A DNA stretch of 64,000 nt from Thalassospira sp. MCCC 1A01148 (GTDB lineage Bacteria > Pseudomonadota > Alphaproteobacteria > Rhodospirillales > Thalassospiraceae): assembly GCF_001613795.1 (NCBI RefSeq), contig NZ_LPVZ01000020.1, positions 1,364,001 to 1,428,000 of the forward strand, in the 5' to 3' direction. The notes below the pieces were generated by a model. That model made no database searches, was not told the origin of the DNA, and saw only the letters and a list, made by a program, of their open reading frames with translations. This document shows positions 9,175 through 17,115 of this stretch, piece by piece (position 1 is the stretch's first letter; each line of letters starts with the position of its first letter). The position numbers and the translations under genes are program-made.

Positions 9175-9594
9175 ATGGCGAAGCAACCAGCCAAAGCACC
9201 AAGTCAGCGACAGCTCCGTGTGGCGGAAGAAATCCGTCAGGCGCTGTCGCAGGCATTGGAGCGCGGAGACATTTACGACCCGGAACTGACCCGGCGCCCG
9301 GTAACCATCACGGGTGTCAATCTGTCACCGGATATGCGCAATGCAATGGTATCCTTTACCCCGCTTGGCGGCGGAGAAGCAGAAACGTCGATGAAAGCGT
9401 TGATGCGTCAGAAGGGACATCTGCGCAGTCATGTGGCCAACACGGTTCATATGAAATATGTGCCTGCATTGCGATTTGTCGAAGACAAGAGTTTTGATGT
9501 CGCTGACCATATAGGCGCCCTCCTTCGCGACCCGCACGTCGCGCAGGATCTTGTGGATGACCGGTCGGGTGACCCGGAAGATGAGGACGACTGA
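9175..9594 (+). CDS. rbfA: 30S ribosome-binding factor A
   Basis: 139 aa from ATG 9175, with GGCGAGGA 6 bases upstream; the frame extends back into infB but without family similarity. RbfA is a KH-like cold-shock factor for 16S rRNA 5'-end maturation. Family features are RQLRVAEEIRQALSQALERG near the start, VNLSPDMRNAMVSFTPLGG in the middle, and KYVPALRFVEDKSFDVADHI near residue 100. A short acidic tail follows. Its stop overlaps the truB start (TGATG), so the two are probably translationally coupled. Confidence 0.94.
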   Translation: MAKQPAKAPSQRQLRVAEEIRQALSQALERGDIYDPELTRRPVTITGVNLSPDMRNAMVSFTPLGGGEAETSMKALMRQKGHLRSHVANTVHMKYVPALRFVEDKSFDVADHIGALLRDPHVAQDLVDDRSGDPEDEDD

Positions 9595-10520
9595 TGGCGC
9601 GTCGCCGTCGCGGTAAGAGCATTAATGGCTGGCTGGCGGTCGACAAGCCCCTGGAGATCACATCATCAACTGTGGTCAATCAGGTGCGTCGTCTGCTGGA
9701 TGCCAACAAGGCCGGACATGGCGGGACACTTGACCCGCTGGCGTCTGGCGTTCTGCCGATTGCCTTTGGCGAAGCAACCAAAACGGTTGCCTATGTCATG
9801 GACGGCAGCAAGAGTTATCGGGTAACGCTGAAATTCGGCGAAGCGCGCAGCACGGATGATGCCGAAGGCGAGGTTATCGAGACCTCTGATCATCGTCCGA
9901 GCGAAGACGAAATCAAGGCCGTGCTGGGTGAGTTCATCGGTGAAATCCAGCAGGTGCCGCCAAAGTTTTCGGCGATCAAGGTGAATGGCAAACGTGCCTA
10001 TGACCTTGCACGCCGCGATGAAGATGTGGTTTTGCAGCCACGTCCGATTCTGATCAAGGATCTTCGACTGGTCGACATGCCAGATCGCGATCATGCCGTG
10101 CTCGACGTTGTGTCGGGTAAAGGTGCGTATATGCGATCTTTGGCGCGCGATATCGCGCTGCGCCTTGGCACTGTTGGCTATATCGCCGCGCTTCGCCGGA
10201 CATCGGCGGGGCCGTTTTCGGAAGGGAACGCCATTCCCCTGCAGGATCTGCTGGATATGGACCCGGACGAGGTGATGAAGAAACTGCTTCCGGTTGAGAC
10301 CGCGCTGGACGACATCCCGGCGCTGGCCCTGACCGAAGTCGAGGCGCAACGCCTTTCCTCTGGCCAGCCTGTCGGGCTGTTGCCGGTGGCAAAGCGCAAT
10401 GCCCTTGAAAACCCCGTCGTGCAGGACGAAATCGTCTGTGCCATGCTCAATGACCGCGCGATTGCGTTGGCTGAGATCAATGGTGGCGAAATTCGGCCTG
10501 TGCGTGTTTTTAATCTCTAA
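9594..10520 (+). CDS. truB: tRNA pseudouridine(55) synthase
   Basis: 308 aa. TruB makes pseudouridine 55 in the T loop of tRNAs. It starts with [20 protein letters not shown], then [20 protein letters not shown], where the Asp (about residue 46) is catalytic. [20 protein letters not shown] and [19 protein letters not shown] are further motifs. The C-terminal PUA-like portion (about 240-308) ends VRPVRVFNL. The start overlaps the rbfA stop. rpsO follows after 17 bases. Confidence 0.96.
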   Translation: MARRRRGKSINGWLAVDKPLEITSSTVVNQVRRLLDANKAGHGGTLDPLASGVLPIAFGEATKTVAYVMDGSKSYRVTLKFGEARSTDDAEGEVIETSDHRPSEDEIKAVLGEFIGEIQQVPPKFSAIKVNGKRAYDLARRDEDVVLQPRPILIKDLRLVDMPDRDHAVLDVVSGKGAYMRSLARDIALRLGTVGYIAALRRTSAGPFSEGNAIPLQDLLDMDPDEVMKKLLPVETALDDIPALALTEVEAQRLSSGQPVGLLPVAKRNALENPVVQDEIVCAMLNDRAIALAEINGGEIRPVRVFNL

Positions 10521-10537
10521 AGGCGAAAGGATGCCTG

Positions 10538-10807
10538 ATGTCGATTACTGCTGAACGCAAAGCTGAGCTGATCAAGGAATACGCTCAGAAAGACGGTGAC
10601 ACCGGTTCCCCCGAAGTCCAGGTTGCTATCCTGACTGAACGGATCAAGAACCTCACCGAGCACATGAAAGAACATAACCACGACTTCCACAGCCGTCGTG
10701 GTCTTCTCATGATGGTTGGTCAGCGTCGCCGCCTGCTGAAGTACCTGCAGCGCAAAGACCAGTCGCGTTACGAGAGCGTTATTGAACGCCTCGGTATTCG
10801 CCGCTGA
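10538..10807 (+). CDS. rpsO: 30S ribosomal protein S15
   Basis: 89 aa, the normal length. S15 binds 16S rRNA early in 30S assembly. The conserved [40 protein letters not shown] and [20 protein letters not shown] stretches are all present. AAAGGATG precedes ATG 10538. It closes the rimP operon: a strong terminator follows, then pnp with its own upstream region. In enterobacteria S15 represses its own translation; no matching structure was resolved here. Confidence 0.98.
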   Translation: MSITAERKAELIKEYAQKDGDTGSPEVQVAILTERIKNLTEHMKEHNHDFHSRRGLLMMVGQRRRLLKYLQRKDQSRYESVIERLGIRR

Positions 10808-10817
10808 TATCGAACTC

Positions 10818-10851
10818 CGGCGGAGGGTGACCTCCGCCGTCGTTTTTTTTA
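10818..10851 (+). terminator. Rho-independent terminator after rpsO
   Basis: CGGCGGAGG (10818-10826) and CCTCCGCCG (10831-10839) form a 9-bp stem with a GTGA tetraloop. TCGTTTTTTTT follows, with eight Ts at 10843-10850. It likely ends the rimP-rpsO transcript. Confidence 0.92.
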
Positions 10852-10919
10852 TTGTTCCGGTGGATCGGAACACGAGAAGCAGGGTCGGATGGGCCGACCC
10901 GATGCTTGCGCCGGACCCA

Positions 10920-10978
10920 TTACTCATGATGCTGTCATGCAAGCCTCATGAGTAATGTGTTCGGAACTCGTGTATACT
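10920..10978 (+). promoter_or_regulatory. pnp upstream region: perfect inverted repeat and -10-like box
   Basis: TTACTCATGA (10920-10929) and TCATGAGTAA (10946-10955) are perfect 10-bp inverted arms 16 bases apart. The shared CTCATGA core recurs 22 bases apart, about two helical turns. TATACT at 10973-10978 can serve as a -10, with no clear -35. The repeat then falls over the -35 region, which suggests an operator or activator site. If transcription begins further upstream, it could instead form an RNA stem like the processed pnp leader of enterobacteria. Confidence 0.5.
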
Positions 10979-11017
10979 TTCGGGTCCGCCAGAGGTTTGT
11001 AAGAGGAAGAGAAAATA

Positions 11018-13141
11018 ATGTTTAATGTCGTCCGTAAGGAAATGCAGTGGGGCAATGCCAAACTGGTTCTTGAAACCGGTAAAATTGCCCGTCAGGCGGA
11101 TGGTGCCGTCAAGGTTACCTACGGTGAAACCGTTGTCCTGTGTACTGCTGTTGGCGCAAAACAGCCGCGCCCGGATGTCGACTTTTTCCCGCTGACGGTT
11201 AACTACCAGGAAAAAGCATTTGCCGCTGGCAAAATCCCGGGTGGTTTCTTCAAGCGTGAAGGCCGCCCGTCTGAAAAAGAAACCCTTGTTTCGCGTCTGA
11301 TCGACCGTCCGATCCGTCCGCTGTTCCACCCGCAGTATCGTAACGACACCCAGATCGTTTGTACCGTTCTGTCGCATGACATGGAAAACGACCCGGACGT
11401 GGTTGCGATGATCGGTACGTCGGCTGCGCTGACCATTTCCGGTCTGCCGTTCCTCGGCCCGATCGGTGCAGCCCGCGTTGGTTACAAGGATGGTGAATAC
11501 CTGCTGAACCCGTCGACCGAAGCGGTCAAGGAAAGCGATCTTGATCTTGTTGTTGCGGGTACCCGTGATGGCGTGATGATGGTTGAATCCGAAGCATCCG
11601 AACTGTCCGAAGACATCATGCTGGGTGCTGTCAAATTCGGTCACGAACAGTTCCAGGGCGTTCTCGACCTGATCATCGAACTGGCCGAAGAAGCTGCCAA
11701 AGAGCCGCGTGAAGTTGCCGGTCTTCCGGATGGCTATGACGCGCTGGTCGAAAAAGTTGCTGCACTGGGCACCGAAAGCCTGACCGCAGCTTACGCAAAC
11801 GTTGTCAAGCAGGAGCGTTCGGCTGCTGTTGCTGCAGCGAAAGCCGAGATCGTTGAAAAACTTGGTGATGAAGTTCCGGACGAACTCAAAGGCAAGGTTT
11901 CCTCGATCATCAAGGATCTGGAAAAAGACATCGTTCGCGGTGCGATCCTGAAAACCGGCAAGCGTATCGATGGCCGTACAGGTGCTGACGTTCGCCCGAT
12001 CCTTGGCGAAGTTTCGGTTCTGCCGCGTTCGCACGGTTCGTCGATCTTTACCCGTGGTGAAACCCAGGCACTGGCTGTTGTTACCCTTGGTACCGGTCAG
12101 GACGAGCAGATCGTTGACGCCCTTGACGGTGAATACCGTGAAGGCTTCATGCTGCATTACAACTTCCCGCCCTACTCGGTTGGCGAAGCAGGCCGCATGG
12201 GTTCGCCGGGCCGTCGTGAAATCGGTCACGGTAAACTGGCATGGCGTGCCCTGCATCCGCTGATGCCGAGCAAGGAAGCCTTCCCGTACACGACCCGTAT
12301 CGTTTCGGAAGTCACCGAATCAAACGGTTCGTCCTCGATGGCCACCGTTTGCGCAAGTTCGCTTGCGATGATGGATGCCGGTGTTCCGCTGGCACGTCCG
12401 GTTGCTGGTATCGCCATGGGCCTGATCAAGGAAGCTGAGGACTTTGCCGTCCTGTCCGACATCATGGGTGACGAAGATCACCTTGGCGACATGGACTTCA
12501 AGGTTGCCGGTACCGAGAACGGTATCACCTCGCTGCAGATGGACATCAAGATCACCTCGGTGACCGCGGAAATCATGCAGATTGCTCTGAAACAGGCACG
12601 TGATGGCCGCCTGCACATCCTGGGCGAAATGTCCAAGGCGCTGCCGGAAGCACGCGGTGAAGTTTCGGGCAATGCACCGACCATTACCCAGTTCTCGATC
12701 CCGAAAGACAAAATTCGTGACGTCATCGGTTCGGGCGGCAAGGTCATTCGCGAAATCTGCGAAGAGACCGGTGCAAAGGTCGACATCGAAGACGATGGTT
12801 CGATCACCGTCGCACATACAGACGGTGCAAAAGGCAAGCAAGCTGTCGATTGGATCAAATCGATCGTTGCGGAACCTGAATTGAATCATATCTATGATGG
12901 TAAGGTCGTTAAGGCTGTCGATTTCGGCGCATTCGTAAACTTCTTCGGTGCGCGCGACGGTCTTGTTCACATTTCCGAACTGGCACCCGAGCGTGTCAAA
13001 CAGGTTTCGGACATCGTGAAAGAAGGCGATCAGGTTAAAGTCAAAGTCATCGGTTTCGATGATCGCGGTAAAATCAAGCTGTCGATGAAACGTGTTGACC
13101 AGGAAACCGGTGCTGACCTGGATGCAGGCGACGCCGAATAA
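11018..13141 (+). CDS. pnp: Polyribonucleotide nucleotidyltransferase (PNPase)
   Basis: 707 aa, a normal length. PNPase degrades RNA 3' to 5' phosphorolytically as a trimer, often within an RNA degradosome. Two RNase PH domains are visible (first [20 protein letters not shown]; second [20 protein letters not shown], about 345 onward), with an all-helical linker between them. The KH domain carries [20 protein letters not shown] (about 567). The S1 domain ([20 protein letters not shown], about 625-690) ends near the C-terminus. AGAGGAAGAG lies upstream of ATG 11018. Confidence 0.98.
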   Translation: MFNVVRKEMQWGNAKLVLETGKIARQADGAVKVTYGETVVLCTAVGAKQPRPDVDFFPLTVNYQEKAFAAGKIPGGFFKREGRPSEKETLVSRLIDRPIRPLFHPQYRNDTQIVCTVLSHDMENDPDVVAMIGTSAALTISGLPFLGPIGAARVGYKDGEYLLNPSTEAVKESDLDLVVAGTRDGVMMVESEASELSEDIMLGAVKFGHEQFQGVLDLIIELAEEAAKEPREVAGLPDGYDALVEKVAALGTESLTAAYANVVKQERSAAVAAAKAEIVEKLGDEVPDELKGKVSSIIKDLEKDIVRGAILKTGKRIDGRTGADVRPILGEVSVLPRSHGSSIFTRGETQALAVVTLGTGQDEQIVDALDGEYREGFMLHYNFPPYSVGEAGRMGSPGRREIGHGKLAWRALHPLMPSKEAFPYTTRIVSEVTESNGSSSMATVCASSLAMMDAGVPLARPVAGIAMGLIKEAEDFAVLSDIMGDEDHLGDMDFKVAGTENGITSLQMDIKITSVTAEIMQIALKQARDGRLHILGEMSKALPEARGEVSGNAPTITQFSIPKDKIRDVIGSGGKVIREICEETGAKVDIEDDGSITVAHTDGAKGKQAVDWIKSIVAEPELNHIYDGKVVKAVDFGAFVNFFGARDGLVHISELAPERVKQVSDIVKEGDQVKVKVIGFDDRGKIKLSMKRVDQETGADLDAGDAE

Positions 13142-13151
13142 GCTATTGAGA

Positions 13152-13187
13152 TGCCGGACGGCGATAAAAACGCGACGTCGTCCGGCA
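13152..13187 (+). terminator. Hairpin after pnp
   Basis: TGCCGGACG (13152-13160) and CGTCCGGCA (13179-13187) form a perfect 9-bp stem with an 18-nt loop, 11 bases after the pnp stop. There is no U tract, so it may protect the 3' end or act with Rho rather than terminate by itself. Confidence 0.45.
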
Positions 13188-13239
13188 CTCTGCACGATAC
13201 CTTGGTGTCGTGGGCAAATGCCGAATGGGAGAGACGAAT

Positions 13240-14634
13240 TTGAAAGCCCTTAAACCGCTCGTCATGTCGGGTAAAGAAGTCTTGCCAGTTATCGAAGGTG
13301 GCAAAGGCGTTGCTGTATCGACGGGTAAAAGTTCCGGCGCATGGGCTGCTGCCGGTGGTATCGGGACTTTTTCCGCTGTGAATGCCGATTCTTATGACGA
13401 GAATGGCAATCTGGTCCCGATCGAATATGCAGGAAAAACCCGTAGTGACCGTCATCAGGAACTGATTGCTTACGGTATTCGTGGCGGGATCGCACAAGCA
13501 CAAATTGCACATGAAATGCGCAATGGCGAAGGCCGTTTGCATATGAATGTGTTGTGGGAAATGGGCGGTGCTGAACCCATTCTCCACGGTGTTCTTGAAG
13601 GTGCCAAAGGTCTGATCCATGGCGTGACCTGTGGCGCAGGTATGCCTTACAAGATTGCGCAGATTTCTGCGCAGTATGGCGTACATTATTATCCGATCGT
13701 GTCTTCGGCGCGCGCGTTTCGTGCGCTGTGGCTGCGGTCCTATAAAAAAATTCCGGAATGGCTGGGCGGCGTGGTCTATGAAGATCCGTGGCGTGCCGGC
13801 GGCCATAACGGTTTGTCGAATTCCGAAGATCCGCTGGTGCCCGAAGATCCGTTCCCGCGAGTCGCGGCCCTGCGTGAATTCATGAATTCCGTTGGCTTGA
13901 ATGATGTTCCGATCATCATGGCCGGTGGAGTCTGGTTCCTGCGCGATTTCGAAGACTGGATCGACAATCCGGAAGTTGCCCCGGTGGCCTTCCAGTTTGG
14001 TACGCGTCCGCTTCTGACGCAGGAAAGCGAGATTTCCGATGAATGGAAATCCCGTCTGACCAGCCTTCAGAACGGCGATGTTTCGTTGCACAAATTCAGC
14101 CCGACGGGCTTCTATAGCTCGGCTGTGCGCAACGAATTCCTTGAAGATCTTCATCAGCGCTCTGACCGTCAGGTACGCTATTCGCGTACTGCCGAGGCAG
14201 ACCTTCATGTTGGTATTCCGCTTGGCCGTCGTGGACGCCCGATCTATGTGCGTGAAGACGATGCCGACAAGGTCAAGGCATGGCTTGAGGCCGGTTATAC
14301 CGAAGGTATGCCGACCCCGGATGACACCATGGTATTTGTCACCCCGGAAAGCGCGCTGACGATCAAAAAAGACCAGATTGATTGTATGGGCTGTCTGTCA
14401 CAGTGCCAGTTCTCCAACTGGGAACAGCACGAAGGCACCACAGGCAAGCGTGCCGATCCGCGGTCCTTCTGCATTCAGAAGACGCTTCAGAGCATCGCAC
14501 ATGGTGCCGATGTCGAACATGAACTGATGTTTGCCGGTCACAATGCCTATAAGTTTGGCGAAGATCCGTTCTATGCCAACGGCAATATTCCGACTGTGAA
14601 GGAACTGGTCGACCGCATCATGACGGGCGACTGA
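13240..14634 (+). CDS. NPD-like FMN-dependent protein (nitronate monooxygenase family)
   Basis: 464 aa from TTG 13240, which has GGGAGAG 7 bases upstream; GTG 13210 and ATG 13225 lie in frame but lack such a site. Family features of the TIM-barrel flavoproteins are HGVTCGAGMPYKIAQIS, VVYEDPWRAGGHNG and VPIIMAGGVW. The C-terminal third is not typical of nitronate monooxygenases and holds a cysteine group: Cys382-x2-Cys385-x3-Cys389 plus Cys411. This could bind an iron-sulfur cluster. Substrate is unknown. The gene is separated from pnp by a hairpin and is followed by its own terminator, so it is probably monocistronic. Confidence 0.75.
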   Translation: MKALKPLVMSGKEVLPVIEGGKGVAVSTGKSSGAWAAAGGIGTFSAVNADSYDENGNLVPIEYAGKTRSDRHQELIAYGIRGGIAQAQIAHEMRNGEGRLHMNVLWEMGGAEPILHGVLEGAKGLIHGVTCGAGMPYKIAQISAQYGVHYYPIVSSARAFRALWLRSYKKIPEWLGGVVYEDPWRAGGHNGLSNSEDPLVPEDPFPRVAALREFMNSVGLNDVPIIMAGGVWFLRDFEDWIDNPEVAPVAFQFGTRPLLTQESEISDEWKSRLTSLQNGDVSLHKFSPTGFYSSAVRNEFLEDLHQRSDRQVRYSRTAEADLHVGIPLGRRGRPIYVREDDADKVKAWLEAGYTEGMPTPDDTMVFVTPESALTIKKDQIDCMGCLSQCQFSNWEQHEGTTGKRADPRSFCIQKTLQSIAHGADVEHELMFAGHNAYKFGEDPFYANGNIPTVKELVDRIMTGD

Positions 14635-14655
14635 TTCGGATCTCAGATCAAATAA

Positions 14656-14684
14656 AAAGGCCGGTTTTTACCGGCCTTTTTTGT
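14656..14684 (+). terminator. Rho-independent terminator after the NPD-like gene
   Basis: AAGGCCGG (14657-14664) and CCGGCCTT (14671-14678) pair around a TTTTTA loop. The A-rich 5' side and the T6 tract at 14677-14682 make it usable on both strands. Confidence 0.88.
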
Positions 14685-14718
14685 TTGTATTTTGCAATAT
14701 TACGTCCCGCGATTGTAG

Positions 14719-14732
14719 TTGATCAAAATCAA
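14719..14732 (+). promoter_or_regulatory. FNR/FixK-type binding site upstream of irr
   Basis: TTGATCAAAATCAA is an exact match to the TTGAT-N4-ATCAA consensus of FNR/FixK/Anr regulators. Its centre lies about 98 bases before the irr start, so activation or repression by oxygen limitation is plausible. The -10 region is not clear. Confidence 0.6.
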
Positions 14733-14823
14733 AGAATAACGCGTTCGGGTTCTCTAGGCTTGTTCCAAGCATTCATTAGGGCCATCACGATTCTGGCCTG
14801 GTCACGAACAAAGGGGCAAAGCT

Positions 14824-15264
14824 ATGGGACATACCTCGCGTCCATACACCAATGCGCTTAATCGGCTCAAAGATGCCAGTCTGCGTCCAACACGTCAGCG
14901 TCTGGCATTGGCACGTCTGCTGTTTGATGACGGTCATCGTCACGTCACGGCAGAGCAACTGCATTCCGAAGCCATGAGCAACAACATCAAAGTGTCACTG
15001 GCGACTGTGTACAACACCCTGCACCAGTTCACCGATGCGCAGCTTCTCAATGAAATCGTGATTGATTCGGGTCGTTCCTACTTCGATACCAACACCGAAC
15101 CGCATTACCATTTCTATTGCGAAGAAGACGGAATGCTGTCTGACATCCCGGCAGGTGACGTCAAGATCGCAAACATCCCGAACATGCCAAGCGGCACGGA
15201 ACTGGCATCGGTTGACCTGGTCTTCCGACTGCGACGCAATCGGGCGGAACAGGACGCGGCGTAA
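14824..15264 (+). CDS. irr: Iron response regulator Irr (Fur family)
   Basis: 146 aa. The Irr-type N-terminus LRPTRQRLALARLLFDDGHR with HVTAEQLHSEAMSNNIKVSL (winged helix, about 20-70) separates it from true Fur. The dimerisation domain has EPHYHFYCEEDGMLSDIP (about 95), with the HYHFYC metal/heme-site region. In rhizobia Irr responds to heme and controls heme synthesis and iron genes. I do not see the N-terminal Cys-Pro heme motif of Bradyrhizobium, so direct heme-triggered decay is uncertain. A rubrerythrin gene follows after a terminator. An FNR-type site lies upstream. Confidence 0.9.
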   Translation: MGHTSRPYTNALNRLKDASLRPTRQRLALARLLFDDGHRHVTAEQLHSEAMSNNIKVSLATVYNTLHQFTDAQLLNEIVIDSGRSYFDTNTEPHYHFYCEEDGMLSDIPAGDVKIANIPNMPSGTELASVDLVFRLRRNRAEQDAA

Positions 15265-15382
15265 TCATTCTTGCCGTCGTTTTGCGCGAACTTGCGCAGG
15301 TGACAGGCATGTGAAATCTGGCTGCGCCAATGGGCTATTGCCCCTGCCCCGCTTGACGATGACAGATTTTACGACAAATAAA

Positions 15383-15419
15383 TGGCGGCAGAACCACCCG
15401 GTTCTGCCGCCTTATTTTT
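15383..15419 (+). terminator. Rho-independent terminator between irr and rubrerythrin
   Basis: GGCGGCAGAACC (15383-15394) and GGTTCTGCCGCC (15399-15410) form a perfect 12-bp stem, then TTATTTTTT. It ends irr transcription and implies a separate promoter for the rubrerythrin gene in the 64 bases that follow. In that space CATTTG and CAAATG (15425-15430, 15439-15444) form a small inverted repeat. Confidence 0.9.
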
Positions 15420-15482
15420 TACGACATTTGCCCATACACAAATGGCTGTATGAGGTCGATCAATAACAAGGAAACGGCGCAC

Positions 15483-15917
15483 ATGCCGATCAAGGGAACA
15501 CGTACCGAGGCAAACCTGCGCAAGGCCTTTGCCGCCGAGGCGCAAACCAACCGTCGCTATCTTTACTTTGCCCAGCAGGCCGATATCGAAGGGCAGTCCG
15601 AAGCCGCCGAATTGTTTCGCACCGCCGCCGAAGCAGAAACCGGGCATGCATTTGGCCATTTGGAGTTTCTGGAATCTGCAGGTGATCCGCTGACAGGTCG
15701 GGAACTGGGTACGACGCGGCGTAACCTTGAAGCGGCACTTTCCCACGAGCAGCAAGAAGCCGAAGCGGATTATCCGGAAATGGCGCGCATTGCCCGCGAA
15801 GAGGGCCTTGAAGATGTCGCTGCGTGGTTTGAAAGTCTTGCGCGGGTCGAGAGTGCGCATGCAGAGCGGATCGAATATCTTCTTACCCGGATGGGAAGCA
15901 AAACGGACGGTGCATAA
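15483..15917 (+). CDS. Rubrerythrin-type ferritin-like protein
   Basis: 144 aa from ATG 15483, with AAGGAAA upstream; the open frame starts 33 bases earlier. It has the four-helix rubrerythrin domain with two E-x-x-H-type di-iron sets: NLRKAFAAEAQTNRRYLYFA, AAEAETGHAFGHLEFLE (about residues 50-65) and LARVESAHAERIEYLL (about 120-135). The rubredoxin-like Cys4 domain is absent, so this is the short erythrin form. Such proteins handle peroxide or iron. The position next to irr suggests an iron or oxidative-stress role. Confidence 0.88.
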   Translation: MPIKGTRTEANLRKAFAAEAQTNRRYLYFAQQADIEGQSEAAELFRTAAEAETGHAFGHLEFLESAGDPLTGRELGTTRRNLEAALSHEQQEAEADYPEMARIAREEGLEDVAAWFESLARVESAHAERIEYLLTRMGSKTDGA

Positions 15918-16012
15918 AGCTGCCTGATCGCCAAAATGTGATTTGTGATCAGTGTCGAAACACCGGATTGTGCGCAATCCCAACCCTCAGACTCCAACAG
16001 GGAAAATCAGCA

Positions 16013-16297
16013 ATGTTTGTTGTCTCGCTGAACTACAAGGTTCCGCTTGAACAGGTCGATGCGCATATCGAAGACCATATCGCGTGGCTGAAGCAGGCTT
16101 ATGCCAAGGGCATGTTTTTGGCATCCGGTCGCAAGGTGCCGCGCGATGGCGGCGTGATTCTTGCCAAGGGTGATCGGGCCGCACTGGAAGATGAACTGAC
16201 GCGCGATCCGTTTCATCAGCATGATCTGGCCGATTACCATATTACCGAGTTTGATCCGGTGATGGTGGCAGACGGTCTGGAGGCGCTTCAGGGCTGA
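16013..16297 (+). CDS. YciI-like protein
   Basis: 94 aa from ATG 16013 (MFVVSLNYKVPLEQVDAHIE), with AGGGAAAA upstream. The small alpha/beta YciI fold shows HIAWLKQAYAKGMFLASGRK and the conserved His-Asp pair (HIEDHIAWL), then DPFHQHDLADYHITEFDPV. Enzymatic activity is unknown for most family members. It lies 96 bases after the rubrerythrin gene and may be cotranscribed with it. A weak GC hairpin (16308-16326) lies between its end and the convergent eutC. Confidence 0.85.
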   Translation: MFVVSLNYKVPLEQVDAHIEDHIAWLKQAYAKGMFLASGRKVPRDGGVILAKGDRAALEDELTRDPFHQHDLADYHITEFDPVMVADGLEALQG

Positions 16298-16341
16298 GGG
16301 CAAACAAGGGCGCCGTCTTCGCGCCCCGCCGCCACGCGTGC

Positions 16342-17115
16342 CTAGCCTTCAATCAGATCCGGATTGGATGAATTGTCCTTGAGCGCAACACCCGACAGAC
16401 CCATCTTGCGCGATTCGACCATCAAATAGGCGATCTTTTTCGCGGCCTTTTCCGGGGTCAGGCCGGCCGGGCGGATGTTTGAAACGCAGTTGCGATCCGC
16501 GTTCGAGCGCCCGCGCTTTGGCCCCCATGTCAGATAGCAGCCAAGCGAATCCGCGCTCGACAGGCCCGGACGTTCGCCGATCAGCATCACGGTCAGCTTC
16601 GCCCCCAATGCCGCACCGATTTCATCACCCAATCCGACGCGTGACTGGGTGGCGAGTGTGATCGGGGCGACAGACCAGCTTTGCCCCAAGTGATCAAGGA
16701 TCAGCTTCAAGGTATTGGCAGCGTGGTCATGGCTCGCACGGGCCGATAGCCCATCAGCGAGAATGAACGCAACGTCATAATCCCCGGTGTGTTTGCCAAG
16801 CGCAGCAGCAGAATCTTCGTCCAACAACCGGCCAAGGTCGGGACGCTGTAGATAGGTCGGTCGATCCGGCGCGGCGGAATGGACATCAAGGATCGTGTGA
16901 TCAAGCCCGTCAAGCTGGTCACGAACCGCGCTGGCATCAAAGGCCATATGTACAGAATCCCGCGCACGCGCATGCGCCATCTGAAATTCCAGCAGCCGTT
17001 CGGTCGGCAAGCCGTCGCCGACCCGGCCAAGGCCTATACGAGCATCGGTATGGGCACGAAGCGTATTCCACGGATCAAGGCCGCTTGGGATTTTCTTGTT
17101 GGTCAGATTGCTCAT
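16342..17115 (-). CDS. eutC: Ethanolamine ammonia-lyase small subunit
   Basis: 257 aa. EutC and EutB form the adenosylcobalamin-dependent enzyme that converts ethanolamine to acetaldehyde and ammonia. The N-terminal part is family-like (TDARIGLGRVGDGLPTERLL, EFQMAHARARDSVHMAFDA). A B12-binding region follows (DYDVAFILADGLSARASHDH, LTVMLIGERPGLSSADSLGC, about 115-200). Its ATG directly abuts the eutB stop, so the two are one operon. No EutA reactivase or microcompartment shell gene lies nearby, as in other proteobacteria that carry only the lyase. Confidence 0.95.
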   Translation of the reverse strand: MSNLTNKKIPSGLDPWNTLRAHTDARIGLGRVGDGLPTERLLEFQMAHARARDSVHMAFDASAVRDQLDGLDHTILDVHSAAPDRPTYLQRPDLGRLLDEDSAAALGKHTGDYDVAFILADGLSARASHDHAANTLKLILDHLGQSWSVAPITLATQSRVGLGDEIGAALGAKLTVMLIGERPGLSSADSLGCYLTWGPKRGRSNADRNCVSNIRPAGLTPEKAAKKIAYLMVESRKMGLSGVALKDNSSNPDLIEG

